Assembly (NCBI RefSeq): GCF_026745355.1
Contig: NC_079208.1
Span: 15,810,455-15,874,454 of the forward strand
Source of the DNA: Beta vulgaris subsp. vulgaris
Lineage: Eukaryota; Streptophyta; Magnoliopsida; Caryophyllales; Amaranthaceae
Direction: 5' to 3'
DNA length: 64,000 nucleotides
Positions 1-10,400 of the stretch are shown here, piece after piece (the stretch's first letter is position 1; every line of letters begins with the position of its first letter). A program made the translations under genes and the position numbers. The notes under the pieces are model-generated. The model had not been told where the DNA came from. It did no database searches and saw nothing but the letters and a program-made list of their open reading frames with translations.

Positions 1-41
1 AGCATTGTGATTTGTGCACATAGGTGAAAATTGACGTATAC

Positions 42-1500
42 TAGGGCTGGCAAAAACTGACCCAACCTGATAACCCGACCTGAAATTGACCTGAAAATTC
101 CGGGTTTGGGTTGAGATTTTCGACCCGAAAAAAAAAATGGGTCGACCCAACCCGACCTGAAAATATAATGGGTTAGGTTCGGGTTGAGTTTTTGAACCTG
201 AAAACAACCCGAAATGACCTGAAATAAAAATAACATAAACTTTCTTATAATATTGGGCCAAGCCCAATAAGTCAATAACCCTAATAACTAATAAGGCTAA
301 GCGCCTAAACATTTTTTATTGTGCCGCAATCTGAAAAATCAAACCCTAGAGTAGAGAGAGAGACAGAGACTACTCTAAAAAAAACCCTAGTTCTTCGAAA
401 TTCTTCGCCATCTGAAATACGTTCTGCTTCTGCTAAATCTTCAAAGGCTAACAGTAAGTTCTCTACTTCTCTCTAAAGGATTAAATCTAGTTACTTTCGT
501 TTTTATTTTCGTGTTTTTTCTGTTTCATCTTTCAATTTTCATGGTTTCATTTTTAATTTTTTACTTTCATTTTTATTTTCGTTTTTTTTTTTGCTGTTTC
601 TTCTCTAAGTTTCGAGTGTTTTTATTTTCGTTTTTTTTGCTCTGTGCTCACATGGTTGAATCTTGAATGTTGATGGTTTCGTTTTTACTATAAATGTTGA
701 TAGTTTCGTCGTTTTTACTGTAAATGTTGCTGGGTTTCTATAAATGTTGATGGTTTCGTTTTATTTTCGTTTTTACTTTTTTTTTAAATGTTGCTGGTTG
801 AGTGCTCACTGCTGACATTGTTGAAACTTGAATGTTGATGGTTTCATTTTTTTTTTTGCTGTTTCTTTGTTTAGACAGTAGACAATAAGACATGTAAGTT
901 CTCTAAATTTCAGCAACATTACTTCTCTTCAAAGCTTAGCAAACAATAATATTAATTACTTCTATTTTATGTATCTTAATGTAGCAAAAATTAATCCTCA
1001 AATGGAAGATCTATGTGGGAAAGTCATGGCTCTCAACGTTGATGATACTCCAACTCCAAGTCCACCTGAAAGTGCTGCTCAAAGTCCACATGCTGATGCT
1101 GCCATGGGAAATAGTCAGACCTAATGATTTCTATTTTGAGTGAATTGAACATTTGAACTATTTTATTTTACTTTTTGCAAGAAATAGTTAAATCTTGGAT
1201 TTTATGTTTTGTAATTTGAAGTTGGTGGTCAATTTATGGTTTTGAATGTAAGAAAGTTGAAACTTTATCTTTTACATCTACAAGTGCTTTGTGAATTAAG
1301 TTGGCAGTATTTTAGTTAAATTGTTATTTCAGGTCATTTTGGGTTGATTTCGGGTCAACCCGAAATATATAAGGTCGGGTTTGGGTTGACATTTTCGACC
1401 TGAAATATAAATCAGGTCGGGTTTGGGTTGAGGTTTTCGACCTGAAATATAAATCAGGTCGACCTGAAATTGACCCAACCCGACCTGATTGCCAGCCCTA
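42..1500. mobile_element. Non-autonomous hAT-type DNA transposon, complete
   Basis: The ends are inverted: TAGGGCTGGCAA at 42 and TTGCCAGCCCTA ending at 1500. A perfect 8-bp target-site duplication, ACGTATAC, lies at 34-41 and 1501-1508. TIRs of this type with an 8-bp duplication are diagnostic of the hAT superfamily. Subterminal DNA on both sides is rich in GGGTCGGGTTTGGGTTGA-like repeats, probably transposase-binding sites. There is no transposase domain, so mobility would need a related autonomous element. The interior looks like a shortened gene: a CT/AG-rich leader at about 340-450, a GTAAGT donor near 451, an acceptor near 985, then a 40-codon ORF. The perfect target duplication suggests a fairly young insertion. 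Confidence 0.9.
1002..1124 (+). pseudogene. Short ORF inside the hAT element, probable remnant of the parental first coding exon
   Basis: A 40-codon ORF starts MEDLCGKVMALNVDD, continues as a Pro/Ser/Ala-rich stretch and ends in TAA. It follows a candidate acceptor (TAG at about 983-985) paired with a GTAAGT donor near 451, so it would be the first coding exon after a leader intron. No domain is recognisable. The acidic, Ser/Pro-rich start resembles N-termini of plant hAT transposases, but that is only a resemblance. I infer a leftover from internal deletion of an autonomous element. Confidence 0.3.
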
Positions 1501-1583
1501 ACGTATACTCTTACATTTTTTATTAGTTTACTCGTTTTGACTTTTAAGAGTCTTAGCATATATGACTATTTCTTGTAATTTTT

Positions 1584-2140
1584 TTTTTTTTGGCAAATGA
1601 AGAATTATATTACCAAAAGAATGGTGATTACAGATGCTAATCACACAAGCTAGCATAGCTACATAACACCCTAGACCAGGCAAACCTACATAATCATACT
1701 ATGCCTATCCTCATCAGAGCATCTAACAGCAACCCTAAACAAAATATCTCTAATTACATCATCCACTGAGTGAAGAGTATGAGAGAAAATTTGACTGTTA
1801 CGTTGCCTCCATATTGCATAAAAACATTCAGTGACTGCCATGACAAAAAATTTCCCTTACTTCTGTTTTGCTTTGCTGTGAAGGCTGCTACTAATGGTAG
1901 TAAGTCTCACCTTGTTACACACACCCTGCCACACCTCATTAGCATAATCACAAAGAAAGAAAAGGTGTTGAACAGATTCATCATCCCCCCTACATAAACT
2001 ACAAGTAGTATTGCAGTTTACACCCCACAAACTTAACCTGTCTGTAGTAGCCATTCTGTTATGCAACCCAAGCCATAGAATAAACTTACTCTTTGGAGCT
2101 GCAGCATTATTACAAATTACTTAATTAAAAATTACAACAT
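1584..2140 (-). mobile_element. 5'-truncated L1-type LINE insertion with target-site duplication
   Basis: On the minus strand this is the 3' end of a LINE. It carries a zinc-binding reverse-transcriptase domain (zf-RVT: 1857-2066 has WGVNC..CSLC..ESVQHLFFLC..VW), then a 3' tail ending in poly(A), seen as the T-run at 1584-1591. A duplication TATTTCTTGTAATTTTT flanks it at 1567-1583 and 2141-2157. The 5' end is truncated at about 2140. Only the C-terminal domain survives, so it is inactive. Confidence 0.85.
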
Positions 2141-2167
2141 TATTTCTTGTAATTTTTAATTAAGTAA
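2117..2167. repeat. Perfect 21-bp inverted repeat at the LINE 5' junction
   Basis: The arms at 2117-2137 and 2147-2167 are exact reverse complements separated by a 9-bp spacer. The right arm is target DNA continuing out of the LINE target-site duplication. The left arm lies inside the LINE 5' end, so it looks like target DNA copied in reverse during integration. Confidence 0.8.
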
Positions 2168-2879
2168 AAATATGATCATGTGAGATCTTGTTAAATTCAT
2201 GTCAATATATATTATCCAAATATCAACTTTTTATAAATTGTTGGTTATTGATGATTAGAAATATTAAGGTTTTAATTAGTATCTCAAATGTGCACCAAAA
2301 AGATGTATATATTAATAAAAGCCGAAGGGGGTAAAGGAATATTGTGTACAATAAAATAAATATTAATGTATGTTAATCTAAAATGATGTATTTTAATTCT
2401 AATGATCAAACTTAATTATAGTGTTCTTTTGAGTTATTCAAGATCTTCATTCCAATACAAAGTTAAGTTAAATTTATAAACATTTTAAAACTTAGAAATA
2501 CGCATTTTGAATTTTGAAAATTTGTAAATCTTCATTTACAATAAATCTGGACATGATAATTTTTTTACTTTTCTCTCCTTCCAAATTCGGAGGTATTTTC
2601 ATCAAATAGAAAACATAACTTATCGACTTTTCTCCCCTTTCCTTCTCATTTTCTGACTTAAGTACCAAACATAGTTTTTTTTATATCATTTCATTGTATC
2701 AAACAATGAGACAGATAGTCATCTATCTTCTCTTCCCATCCTTTCTTCTCCCCTTTTTATTTCACTAAAAAATATACCAAACAAGTTGTAAATGCAGTTT
2801 ATAATTGACTTGATTAATAATTGAACTTGTGATTCTTTCTTGAAAATTAAGAATCTAAATGTTTCATTTAAAAATTATG
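2168..2879. other. AT-rich intergenic DNA, no feature recognised
   Basis: No reading frame, RNA gene or clear element ends were found. There are scattered T-rich and A-rich tracts only. Confidence 0.5.
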
Positions 2880-3420
2880 TGTCTGGTCTGCACCCATTAG
2901 TTGAAGGGACAATCCTTTTTACAAGTCCGTAGGAGGTTCCCCCTTAAATCACAAGTGGAGTATCCCCTTAGCCTTATAAGGTGAAATCACCTCTCTTCTT
3001 TTCTCAATGTGAGATATTAACATGTGTTGTTTTGGAATATATTATACATTATAGGTTTCATCCTAGAATCAATTAGTAATAGGAGGAGTAACTCCTCAGA
3101 CTTATTAAGTTGTTTAACCTACACTCACATGTGTGTTGCTCAAAATTCTGACACATCATATTTGGGCCCAACATGGGCTTTGATATCATGCAAGTTTAGT
3201 TGTCAAACGTTAAATGGGCCTAGGCCACACTAGTTAACGGAGGAAAATTTAGACAACTTACAAGCCCAAAGGAGATTCTATCCTAAACCAATTGGCAATA
3301 GAGGAGTAGCCTTTAAGTGAACTCATCTTTCTTCTTTTCTCAATATCCGACACTTATGTGTTGTTTGGAACTGCACTATATATCATAGCTTCAACAATTC
3401 TGTAAAACTTTATTTTGTTT
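2880..3420 (-). mobile_element. TRIM-like small LTR element (decayed), minus strand
   Basis: On the minus strand two related blocks (about 3420-3230 and 3060-2880) share, in order, a CAAACAACACAT-like start, an ATTGAGAAAAGAAGA motif, and a stretch ending in CTTGTAAG or CTTGTAAA. Between them, near 3165-3192, is a TGATATCAAAGCCCA motif resembling the initiator-Met tRNA primer-binding site. This is the layout of a TRIM: two short LTRs around a tiny non-coding interior. The blocks resemble the LTRs at 3870-4064 and 5577-5788 and the fragment near 33.1 kb. Borders are approximate. Confidence 0.5.
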
Positions 3421-3869
3421 AAGTTAATTGAAATATTTGGTTTCGTTTCAAAGTTCAAGTTTAATATCTCCAATTTTCTAACTAAGGGGTTGTAGTGGAA
3501 CTGCATATTTATTTGACCAGGAAATGATGACGTACTTTGGTGGTAGTCAACCCAATAGAGTTTTAATTTTACAGTTTTCTGCATGTGTTTGTAACATTGG
3601 ATATAAGATTGTTGTTATCAACATTACTTGAAGCAGTATCATTTTTTACTTTATATAGAAATGTAACAGCTAAAATACTAAATTAGAATTTTCATCATCA
3701 AACAAATATTTTGTACCCCTAATTTCCTTTTTCCATTATACTAAGAAATTTAGCTTATTTAGTATGTGTGAATATGTTCTTTGAGTTGCCATCATCTATA
3801 GCATCATTTGCTTAGCTATGAATATACAACATTGCGTGAACATGTACTTACATGTAGCTTCACTATTGT

Positions 3870-4064
3870 TGTTGAACCCTTTGTTTATTATGCACATATA
3901 TGTTGTACCACATTGGAGAAAGATGAGAGAATATACCACACAAACTACTCCTACTATTGCCAATTATTTTTAGTATGGAACCTCCTTTGGGATTTTAAGT
4001 GTATCAAACTCTTCTCCCTCTTATTGAGTTGCCATGACCACTTTAAGTTTGATCAAATGTATCA
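3870..4064 (+). repeat. Left LTR of the TRIM-like element
   Basis: This 195-bp LTR runs TG...CA, directly followed by the TGGTATCAGAGC primer-binding site, and pairs with 5577-5788. The two have diverged substantially, so the insertion is old. Confidence 0.65.
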
Positions 4065-4212
4065 TGGTATCAGAGCCCATGTTGTTGGATAGTTCATATT
4101 CAGATTTTGTCAAGCGATGAGAGAAGGGGTAGTCACTATTGGATGTTCACTCCCAATGAGGATTATTATTATGTACCTTATTAGTGCACTCTAATTCTAA
4201 GGACGGTCCCAT

Positions 4213-5562
4213 CACTAGTAGAATAATTGCTTATTGCTGCGATTTTACCTATATGCAGCAATAAACCAAGTTATAAGAAAATAATAAATTGAAAATAAAC
4301 TTATTACTGCGGTTCCCAACCAAAACTGCAGCAATAGATATTAACAGGATAATTTTTCAAATTTAATTGACCAGCTATATTGCTGCGGTTTTTAAAAGAA
4401 ATCGCAGCAATACATTAAAATATTAATATTTTAAATGTATTGCTGCGGTTTCTATAAAAAACCGCAGCAATATAAAAGCCCAATATTATTTAATAGTATT
4501 TAATATGGCACCTCTCTCACTAAACCCTAAAGAAACCGCTCCTCACATCTCTCACTCTGATCTCCTCTCACGCATCTCTCTCTCTCTCCTCTTCTCTCAC
4601 GCATCTCTCTCTCCTCTCCTCTCACGCATCTCTCTTTCTCCTCTCAGCTTTAACCACCCAACCACATCTGTTTCACGCCTCCCGTCATTGTTCCGTTCTG
4701 GCGAAACCACATCCGTCGTTGTTCCAGTTCATTTGTCGTCCCAGTTCTTCGTTGTTCCAGTCCTTCGTCGTTCGTGCGGCGGTCCAGTCCTTTGTCGTTC
4801 GTGCGGCGGTCGGCCATTCATTCGTCGTTCGTGCGGCGGTCGGCCGTCGTTCCAGTTCGTTCTAGAAACCGCCGTTTCACTTCGTTCTACTCGCGGTCGA
4901 GTTGTTGTTTTGGAATTTCTGTTATTTTTTTTTTGAAGAGATGTTATTTTGTAAATGTTATTACTTTTGTAATTGTTGTTATTATAATATTTTTGTAATT
5001 ACATGTGTACGATTACTTTCAAATCTAGTGTTCTATGATATTACTATATTATAGTTGTTGTATATATTTTTTCTTATAATTTTTTTGGAGTTACATTTCT
5101 ATTCTTATGTTGGGTGTTTTTTTATGATAATTGTTAGAATTTCTTTTCAGATCTATTTTTTTTGGTATTATAATTTTAACTTTTTTATAACCTGCCTTAA
5201 ATATATTATAATAATATATTTCAATATGTCTTTTTGTATGTTTTTGAATTTTGTATAATAATTTTTTGTCATTAATTTCAATCAGTAATGTTTTATTTTC
5301 TTTTAGCTTTTTTGTCTTTCAAATTTAATGGCAAAATGCAAAAAAAAAAAAAATTTTTTTACATGTACATACCAGTACCTATTGCTGCGGTTTTGACTAG
5401 GAACCGCAACAATAGGTGTATTATAAATCTGCTATAAAATAATTATATTGCCGCGGTTTTACCTAGAAACCGCAACAATATATTAATTAACTATTGCTGC
5501 CCCCTTAATTGCTGCGCGTCCAAAATCGCCGCAATATGCCACTTTTTGACCGCAGCAATAAG
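4213..5562. mobile_element. Non-autonomous CACTA-type element, right terminus missing
   Basis: The left end reads CACTAGTAGAATAATTGCTT, the canonical CACTA start. Both subterminal regions contain many copies, in both orientations, of ATTGCTGCGGTTT / AAACCGCAGCAAT (4230-4475 and 5380-5560), typical CACTA transposase-binding arrays. The right end keeps the inverted CGCAGCAATAAGC but lacks the terminal CTACTAGTG. The interior has a CT-rich segment and short repeats of TCGTTCGTGCGGCGGTC, but no transposase. A 143-codon ORF at 4505-4936 is low-complexity and follows the CT repeats, so I do not call it a gene. Confidence 0.7.
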
Positions 5563-5576
5563 CATGTGAGGAGGAG

Positions 5577-5788
5577 TATTGAACCCCTTGTTTGTTGTAC
5601 ACATGTGAGTTATTTCACGTTTGAGAAAGACGGAATAAAATACCACATTTTAAGCTACATGAACTAGTCTTACTATTGCCAATGGGTTTTAGTTTGGAAC
5701 CTTCTTTGGACTTGTAAGTGGATCGAATTTTCCTCCTTATTGGGTTGGTTACCTACTCCCATTTTTATTTCAAATTTATTAATTAACC
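5577..5788 (+). repeat. Right LTR of the TRIM-like element
   Basis: It is preceded by the polypurine tract GAGGAGGAG and its start is mutated (TA for TG). It aligns with 3870-4064 and is followed by ATTGT, matching the left flank. Confidence 0.65.
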
Positions 5789-5799
5789 ATTGTATACTC

Positions 5800-6859
5800 T
5801 TTTCCGGATCATTTTGTATCTTTTTTTATAGAACATCGTTTTAAACAATGGGTAAATCATCGTTTTAAACAAAAGGGTGGCTACTAAGCATGAAAAAGTA
5901 AGCGTGACTGTTGACAACAAAGATATTTAGATCCTATACATGTTGACAAATTAGGGACTTCTGATGGCAATTAGATTTCTTTTTTTACACACATCATATA
6001 TTCAAAGTATGGTCCATGAATCTCGTTGTTCGCGAATTCAAAAGTATGAGCACGTGTACAAGATTAAGACATCGATCAATATGTTTATGATGAGTCATTG
6101 ATGATCGTATGCTTCATTTTGTCAAGTTCTATTTTCTATAACATTATTGGTTAGTTTCGTCTCTTAAGACTCCTCACCATATATTTGTCGCTTATCTTCT
6201 TTATTTTTCTTCCCTATTAGTTTGCTTTCCATCGGAGTCACCTCATTACATGATCTTTCCTGTTACATTTTCAACATTAGTTAGTTAGACAACACTGCGA
6301 AAATAGTCATGAATGATAATAGTATTAAGAGCTAATTTAAAAAATATACTATTGAATATGATCTCAACACAAGAGTACCATTTTACAAGTTATAACACAA
6401 CTGTTGATTGTCATCTGATCTAATACTTCTCTCCTTGTCCCCTTTTTTTCTTATCAAATTTTATACTCAAATATAAGTTTCAAATAGGTACACATTAAAC
6501 TATTTTCTCATTGATTTTAGCTAGACAATTGTAAAACGTGATCTAGTGAGTATATTATGGGAGCTTAGCCTATGATGAACTTCTAAACTCAGATAATCTA
6601 GTTCCTCATTGGTCTTAAATAGCAATTTAGGAGAAACGAAGAGGAAGGGTTTAAAATAATATTCTCTTATCTGAAGACATAAAAGATGAAGGAAGGGCAA
6701 TACATTTTTTTTCTTCCAAATACTTCCAATTGCAAAAGGACTTGGTTTAATAAAATATGGAAGATATACAAATGCAAAGTCTCCACCTCCCCTAATTCAA
6801 GACAATTTTTACATTTGTATTTTCCAAAGGGATGATCCCCCAATCATCTCCAATTTCAC
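5800..6859. other. Intergenic AT-rich DNA downstream of the TBC gene
   Basis: No supported coding sequence or element ends. The 3' end and polyadenylation region of the minus-strand TBC gene should fall near the right side of this stretch. Confidence 0.4.
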
Positions 6860-6889
6860 TCACAGAAGCACATTATTCTGCTTAATTAG
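6860..6889 (-). CDS. Candidate last coding exon of the TBC Rab-GAP gene
   Basis: On the minus strand an acceptor (TGCAG, 6890-6894) is followed by nine in-frame codons and TGA. The phase (0) matches the end of the exon at 7409-7493. Evidence is weak, because the tail of this protein family is poorly conserved. A competing terminal exon, ending in a GGAATGA stop, can be read near 7190-7250. Confidence 0.3.
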   Translation of the reverse strand, partial: LIKQNNVLL

Positions 6890-7408
6890 CTGCACATTGG
6901 CAAATGTGTTTAGAAACTAAATAAGTTAAAATTTCTATAACTAGCTAATACTGTTACACTCCTCATTGCACTGTTCATCTGAAGGCACTCTAAGTAACTT
7001 TTAGAATAAAGAACGAAAATTAAATATTGAAAAGTTAACCAATATATACTAGACTTTATCGACATATTAAAAAAACTGAACTAATTATATGTAATGATTG
7101 ATTATGAACTATTTTAGTCATTAGCTAAAATCTTGAGATTATGTTAAAATTATAATCCATACAACTAAAGCATCTTCGATAAAACATAAAAAAATATCAT
7201 TCCAAAATTGAATTTTTCCCTTCCATCTTCTTTAGGAAGTTCTTTGTTTCATATTAGTGATTCATATCTCTAATATATCAATGTCATCATCACTAGATTT
7301 ATGCTTATTAACACATTTCATATTTTAACTTACTTTCTATATAAAGTTTACCTCTAATTAAGTATCTCAAAACATTTTAAAGTGAAGTGATTAAAAAGAA
7401 TTACTAAC

Positions 7409-7493
7409 CTTGTTCTTATCACGCCGACCAAGTCCAAATGATAGTATACCTATCTTTTTTCCTGTGTGTGGTGAATCAGGAGGACGTGTGGAC
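7409..7493 (-). CDS. TBC Rab-GAP coding exon 16
   Basis: These 85 nt sit between TTAG and GTTAGT and encode STRPPDSP...KKIGILSFGLGRRDKNK. This matches the conserved C-terminal motif of the family (KIGLL.FGLG.RD.NKGK). Phase is 2 in, 0 out. Confidence 0.85.
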
Positions 7494-10400
7494 CTAATGA
7501 CATTAAAACTTAAAAATGAGGGGCATAAAAGGAAATAATAAATTTATGTTTTTATCACAATTTACAATTGAAACTTGCGAGTTTGGTCTATCTACACTCG
7601 CTTCATCTTTGTTTTCTTCTAATATACTGGGATTACTTTAATTTCTCCCAATACATCGATTCTCAATAGTTCATACCAATAGAGCTACATTTTCATAACA
7701 CTTCATATAGATAACATCAATGCGAACTCTTCCTAAAATGGCCAAATATACCACCTACAATGTTCATATGTCCAACAAAAGAAGACCAACAAAAGTAACA
7801 CATGTGTTGCTCATTTTCATTCCTTCTATGTGTTTAGCTCACTTCAATGTCATAAGAAGTAAACCACTATCCCCTCAAAAAAAAAAAAAAAAAAAAAAAA
7901 GTAAACCACTATCATAAGAATCCATTGTTGTCTTCTCCGAAATATAATATAAAATACTTTAAGGTTGAACTATGTTATACTTATTACTAAAAACATAAAT
8001 ATTGAACCTACAATTTATATGCCAAATTTGTTTATCATATCAATTTGTGGTATATTATTATGAGAGAATTTAGGGAGACGGTAAACGACAAAAATTAAGA
8101 CATGTCTTTTATCTTATTCGGATAGTAAATGAGGGAAGGTAATGAATAGGACAACACAATAAACTTTTCTTCCCTTTTAAACAAAATATTTCTTCCACTA
8201 TCAGGAAAATTTGAAAGAAAACTATATGCACTTCTTTCCTTACCTCCTCTCACATTTTCACCATAAATGCTAACCAAATACATTAATTATGCACACACCA
8301 TGTGTCTCCATATTAGCACCTAGAGATTTGAATATACAATCCAATTTTGACTGGTCATGTTTAAACTCTTAAAGCCCGAAAAACATGTCTTAAAACCTTT
8401 TCAAAAATAAAAGTATTAAAACCCATTTTAAAGGCCCAATCAATAAATTTTCACGTTATTTTCAAATATTTCTTTTATTAATAATTTAATAAAAATCAAA
8501 CTTAATCTTTTAGAATTCCTTATTTCATTTACAACATGTAATAAAAGACAAAGGATATCAAATATTTATGAATAATGAAGAATCAATTGAAAATAGTTGG
8601 TTGCATGAAATGTGAAGTTGTGCGCCTGACGCACGTTTGTTTTCACATTAACTCATCAAATACAAATCTACAATCACGAGAGCAGGGATACACTTGCGGT
8701 CTTCTGCTGACACACATGTGCAATGTGCAATGTGCAATGTGCAAGTTCGAGTCGGCATCTATCAGGTTAATTTTAAAACCTTGTATTTCATTTTCTCTAT
8801 TGCCTCAATATCTCCGATTTTGGGGGATATTTTTGACATTAAACTTCTTATACATCTCTTTACACTCTTATACTTTCATACTCATATTCTCTCGTAAATT
8901 TCTAATTAGATAACAAACTTGTGCTCAAATATTTTCAAGGCTTAAACATGTGCTTACTTCGAAGTGTATTATTTTTTTGAGACCTAGGATTTATAGGTAT
9001 TATCTCTTAGGATCCTCCTCTTAATTACAATTCAATTCTTTTGTTATTAAAATTTCTACTGTTTATGATGTAGATCTTGATTTATGATTCCATTTTTATA
9101 ATTGTGTGACCTTATGATTATTTGCTTACATTATTTTTCATTTATGATTTATTATTTTTATTAAATTGCATGATCAGCTATTTGTTATTGTCAAACTAGA
9201 CTTGCAATTTTAAATCATGACTATATTAGATAATTTGGATAACTTGTTAGGTTCCTAGCGATTTGGTTGTTTAATAATATATATGATCACCATCATTAAA
9301 TCTTATATGCTAAAAAAATTGATTTCAAAGTTTTTTTATTTTTATGCAATTGATTGTTTTATGTTTATTTTGTTATTTGTAGTGAAATATGTCACTGAAT
9401 TAAGTAAAGACCAATTTTTGGGTAAATATGGTGCATAATCTAATCTGTAACCTTACTGTCGAATCCAAAATTTTTTACGTGATTTAATAATTTTTCTAAA
9501 AAAATTGAATGACGACTCGTTTCGAACAATAAAATTGTGTGGATAACAATTTGAGATTCTTACACTAATAAGAAAGCACTTTCAATCATATAACCATATC
9601 ATCAGACCATAAGCAAACCTCAACCACAATGTTTAAAATTTGGTGCTAGTAGAAATCAACATTATGGTGTAGCTATTGACTCCTAATTAAGCAAATCAAT
9701 GTTAATTATGGCCGGAGTTATCCAAATTACAATGCTAGCTTTATCATATATATTAAATACAAAGAGAGCTCAAGCATCAGTTCAAGTAGAATTGGTTGAG
9801 TACCTTGGTGAACTTTGAGCTTTTGCTTGACCAGATTCATACTGAAGTGTCGCCTCTAACATCGATTCTGCCATTAACACCCTTTTCTCCATTTCAGCTA
9901 CGGATGTCATTGCCTTCTCATATTTTTCCTAAAAAATAGATGTTCCATTTAGAAAATATTATACTCATTACTAGAAAAGAAGAATGCCACACATGAAGAC
10001 AAGTCCCTTGTATATCAAACATGTACTAAATATGTAAGACCTTGAAATTTCGCTCCTAATTTTCATAATCTTTATCCTTTAGTCGTCATTTTCCGTTATA
10101 TTAACATCATCTTATTTTTTAAATTTATTTATTGATGATATTTTCAAACTTGATTTAATTTATATTTATATTTATATATTTTATTTAAATTAAAAATAAT
10201 ACTTTTAGTAGATAAGTTTTTCAATAATTATTCTAGGGGATGGATGTAGTGTTTGGCCATTTTAACAAGTTTTTAGGTAGAATTGAAGCTCCTAAAAATG
10301 CTATCCAAAAATAAGATTTTTGTAGGTTAATGAATGACTCTTGAAGCTCTTGTAAACCCACATTAAACAGCCCCTTATGCATTTATAAACCATTCCCCCA

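Larger units (their letters stand above)
3870..5788 (+). mobile_element. Non-coding LTR retroelement (TRIM-like) with an internal CACTA insertion
   Basis: The left LTR at 3870-4064 begins TGTTGAACCC and ends CA. It is followed at once by TGGTATCAGAGC (4065-4076), the initiator-Met tRNA primer-binding site used by copia elements. The right LTR at 5577-5788 begins TATTGAACCC after a purine-rich GAGGAGGAG tract and aligns along its length (CTACTATTGCCAAT, TTTGGAACCTTCTTTGGACTTGTAAGTG). ATTGT lies before the left LTR (3865-3869) and recurs at the right end (5789-5793). No gag or pol is present. Without the CACTA insertion the interior is only about 160 bp. Confidence 0.7.

Noticed and set aside
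4505..4936. 143-codon ORF with Ser/Leu and Arg/Cys repeats
   Set aside because: It follows CT repeats and a duplicated TCGTTCGTGCGGCGGTC motif inside a CACTA element. There is no domain and a second frame overlaps it, so it is not taken as a gene.
8575..8913. 112-codon ORF in intron 15
   Set aside because: It lies within an intron on the opposite strand, contains a short CAATGTG repeat and shows no recognisable domain.
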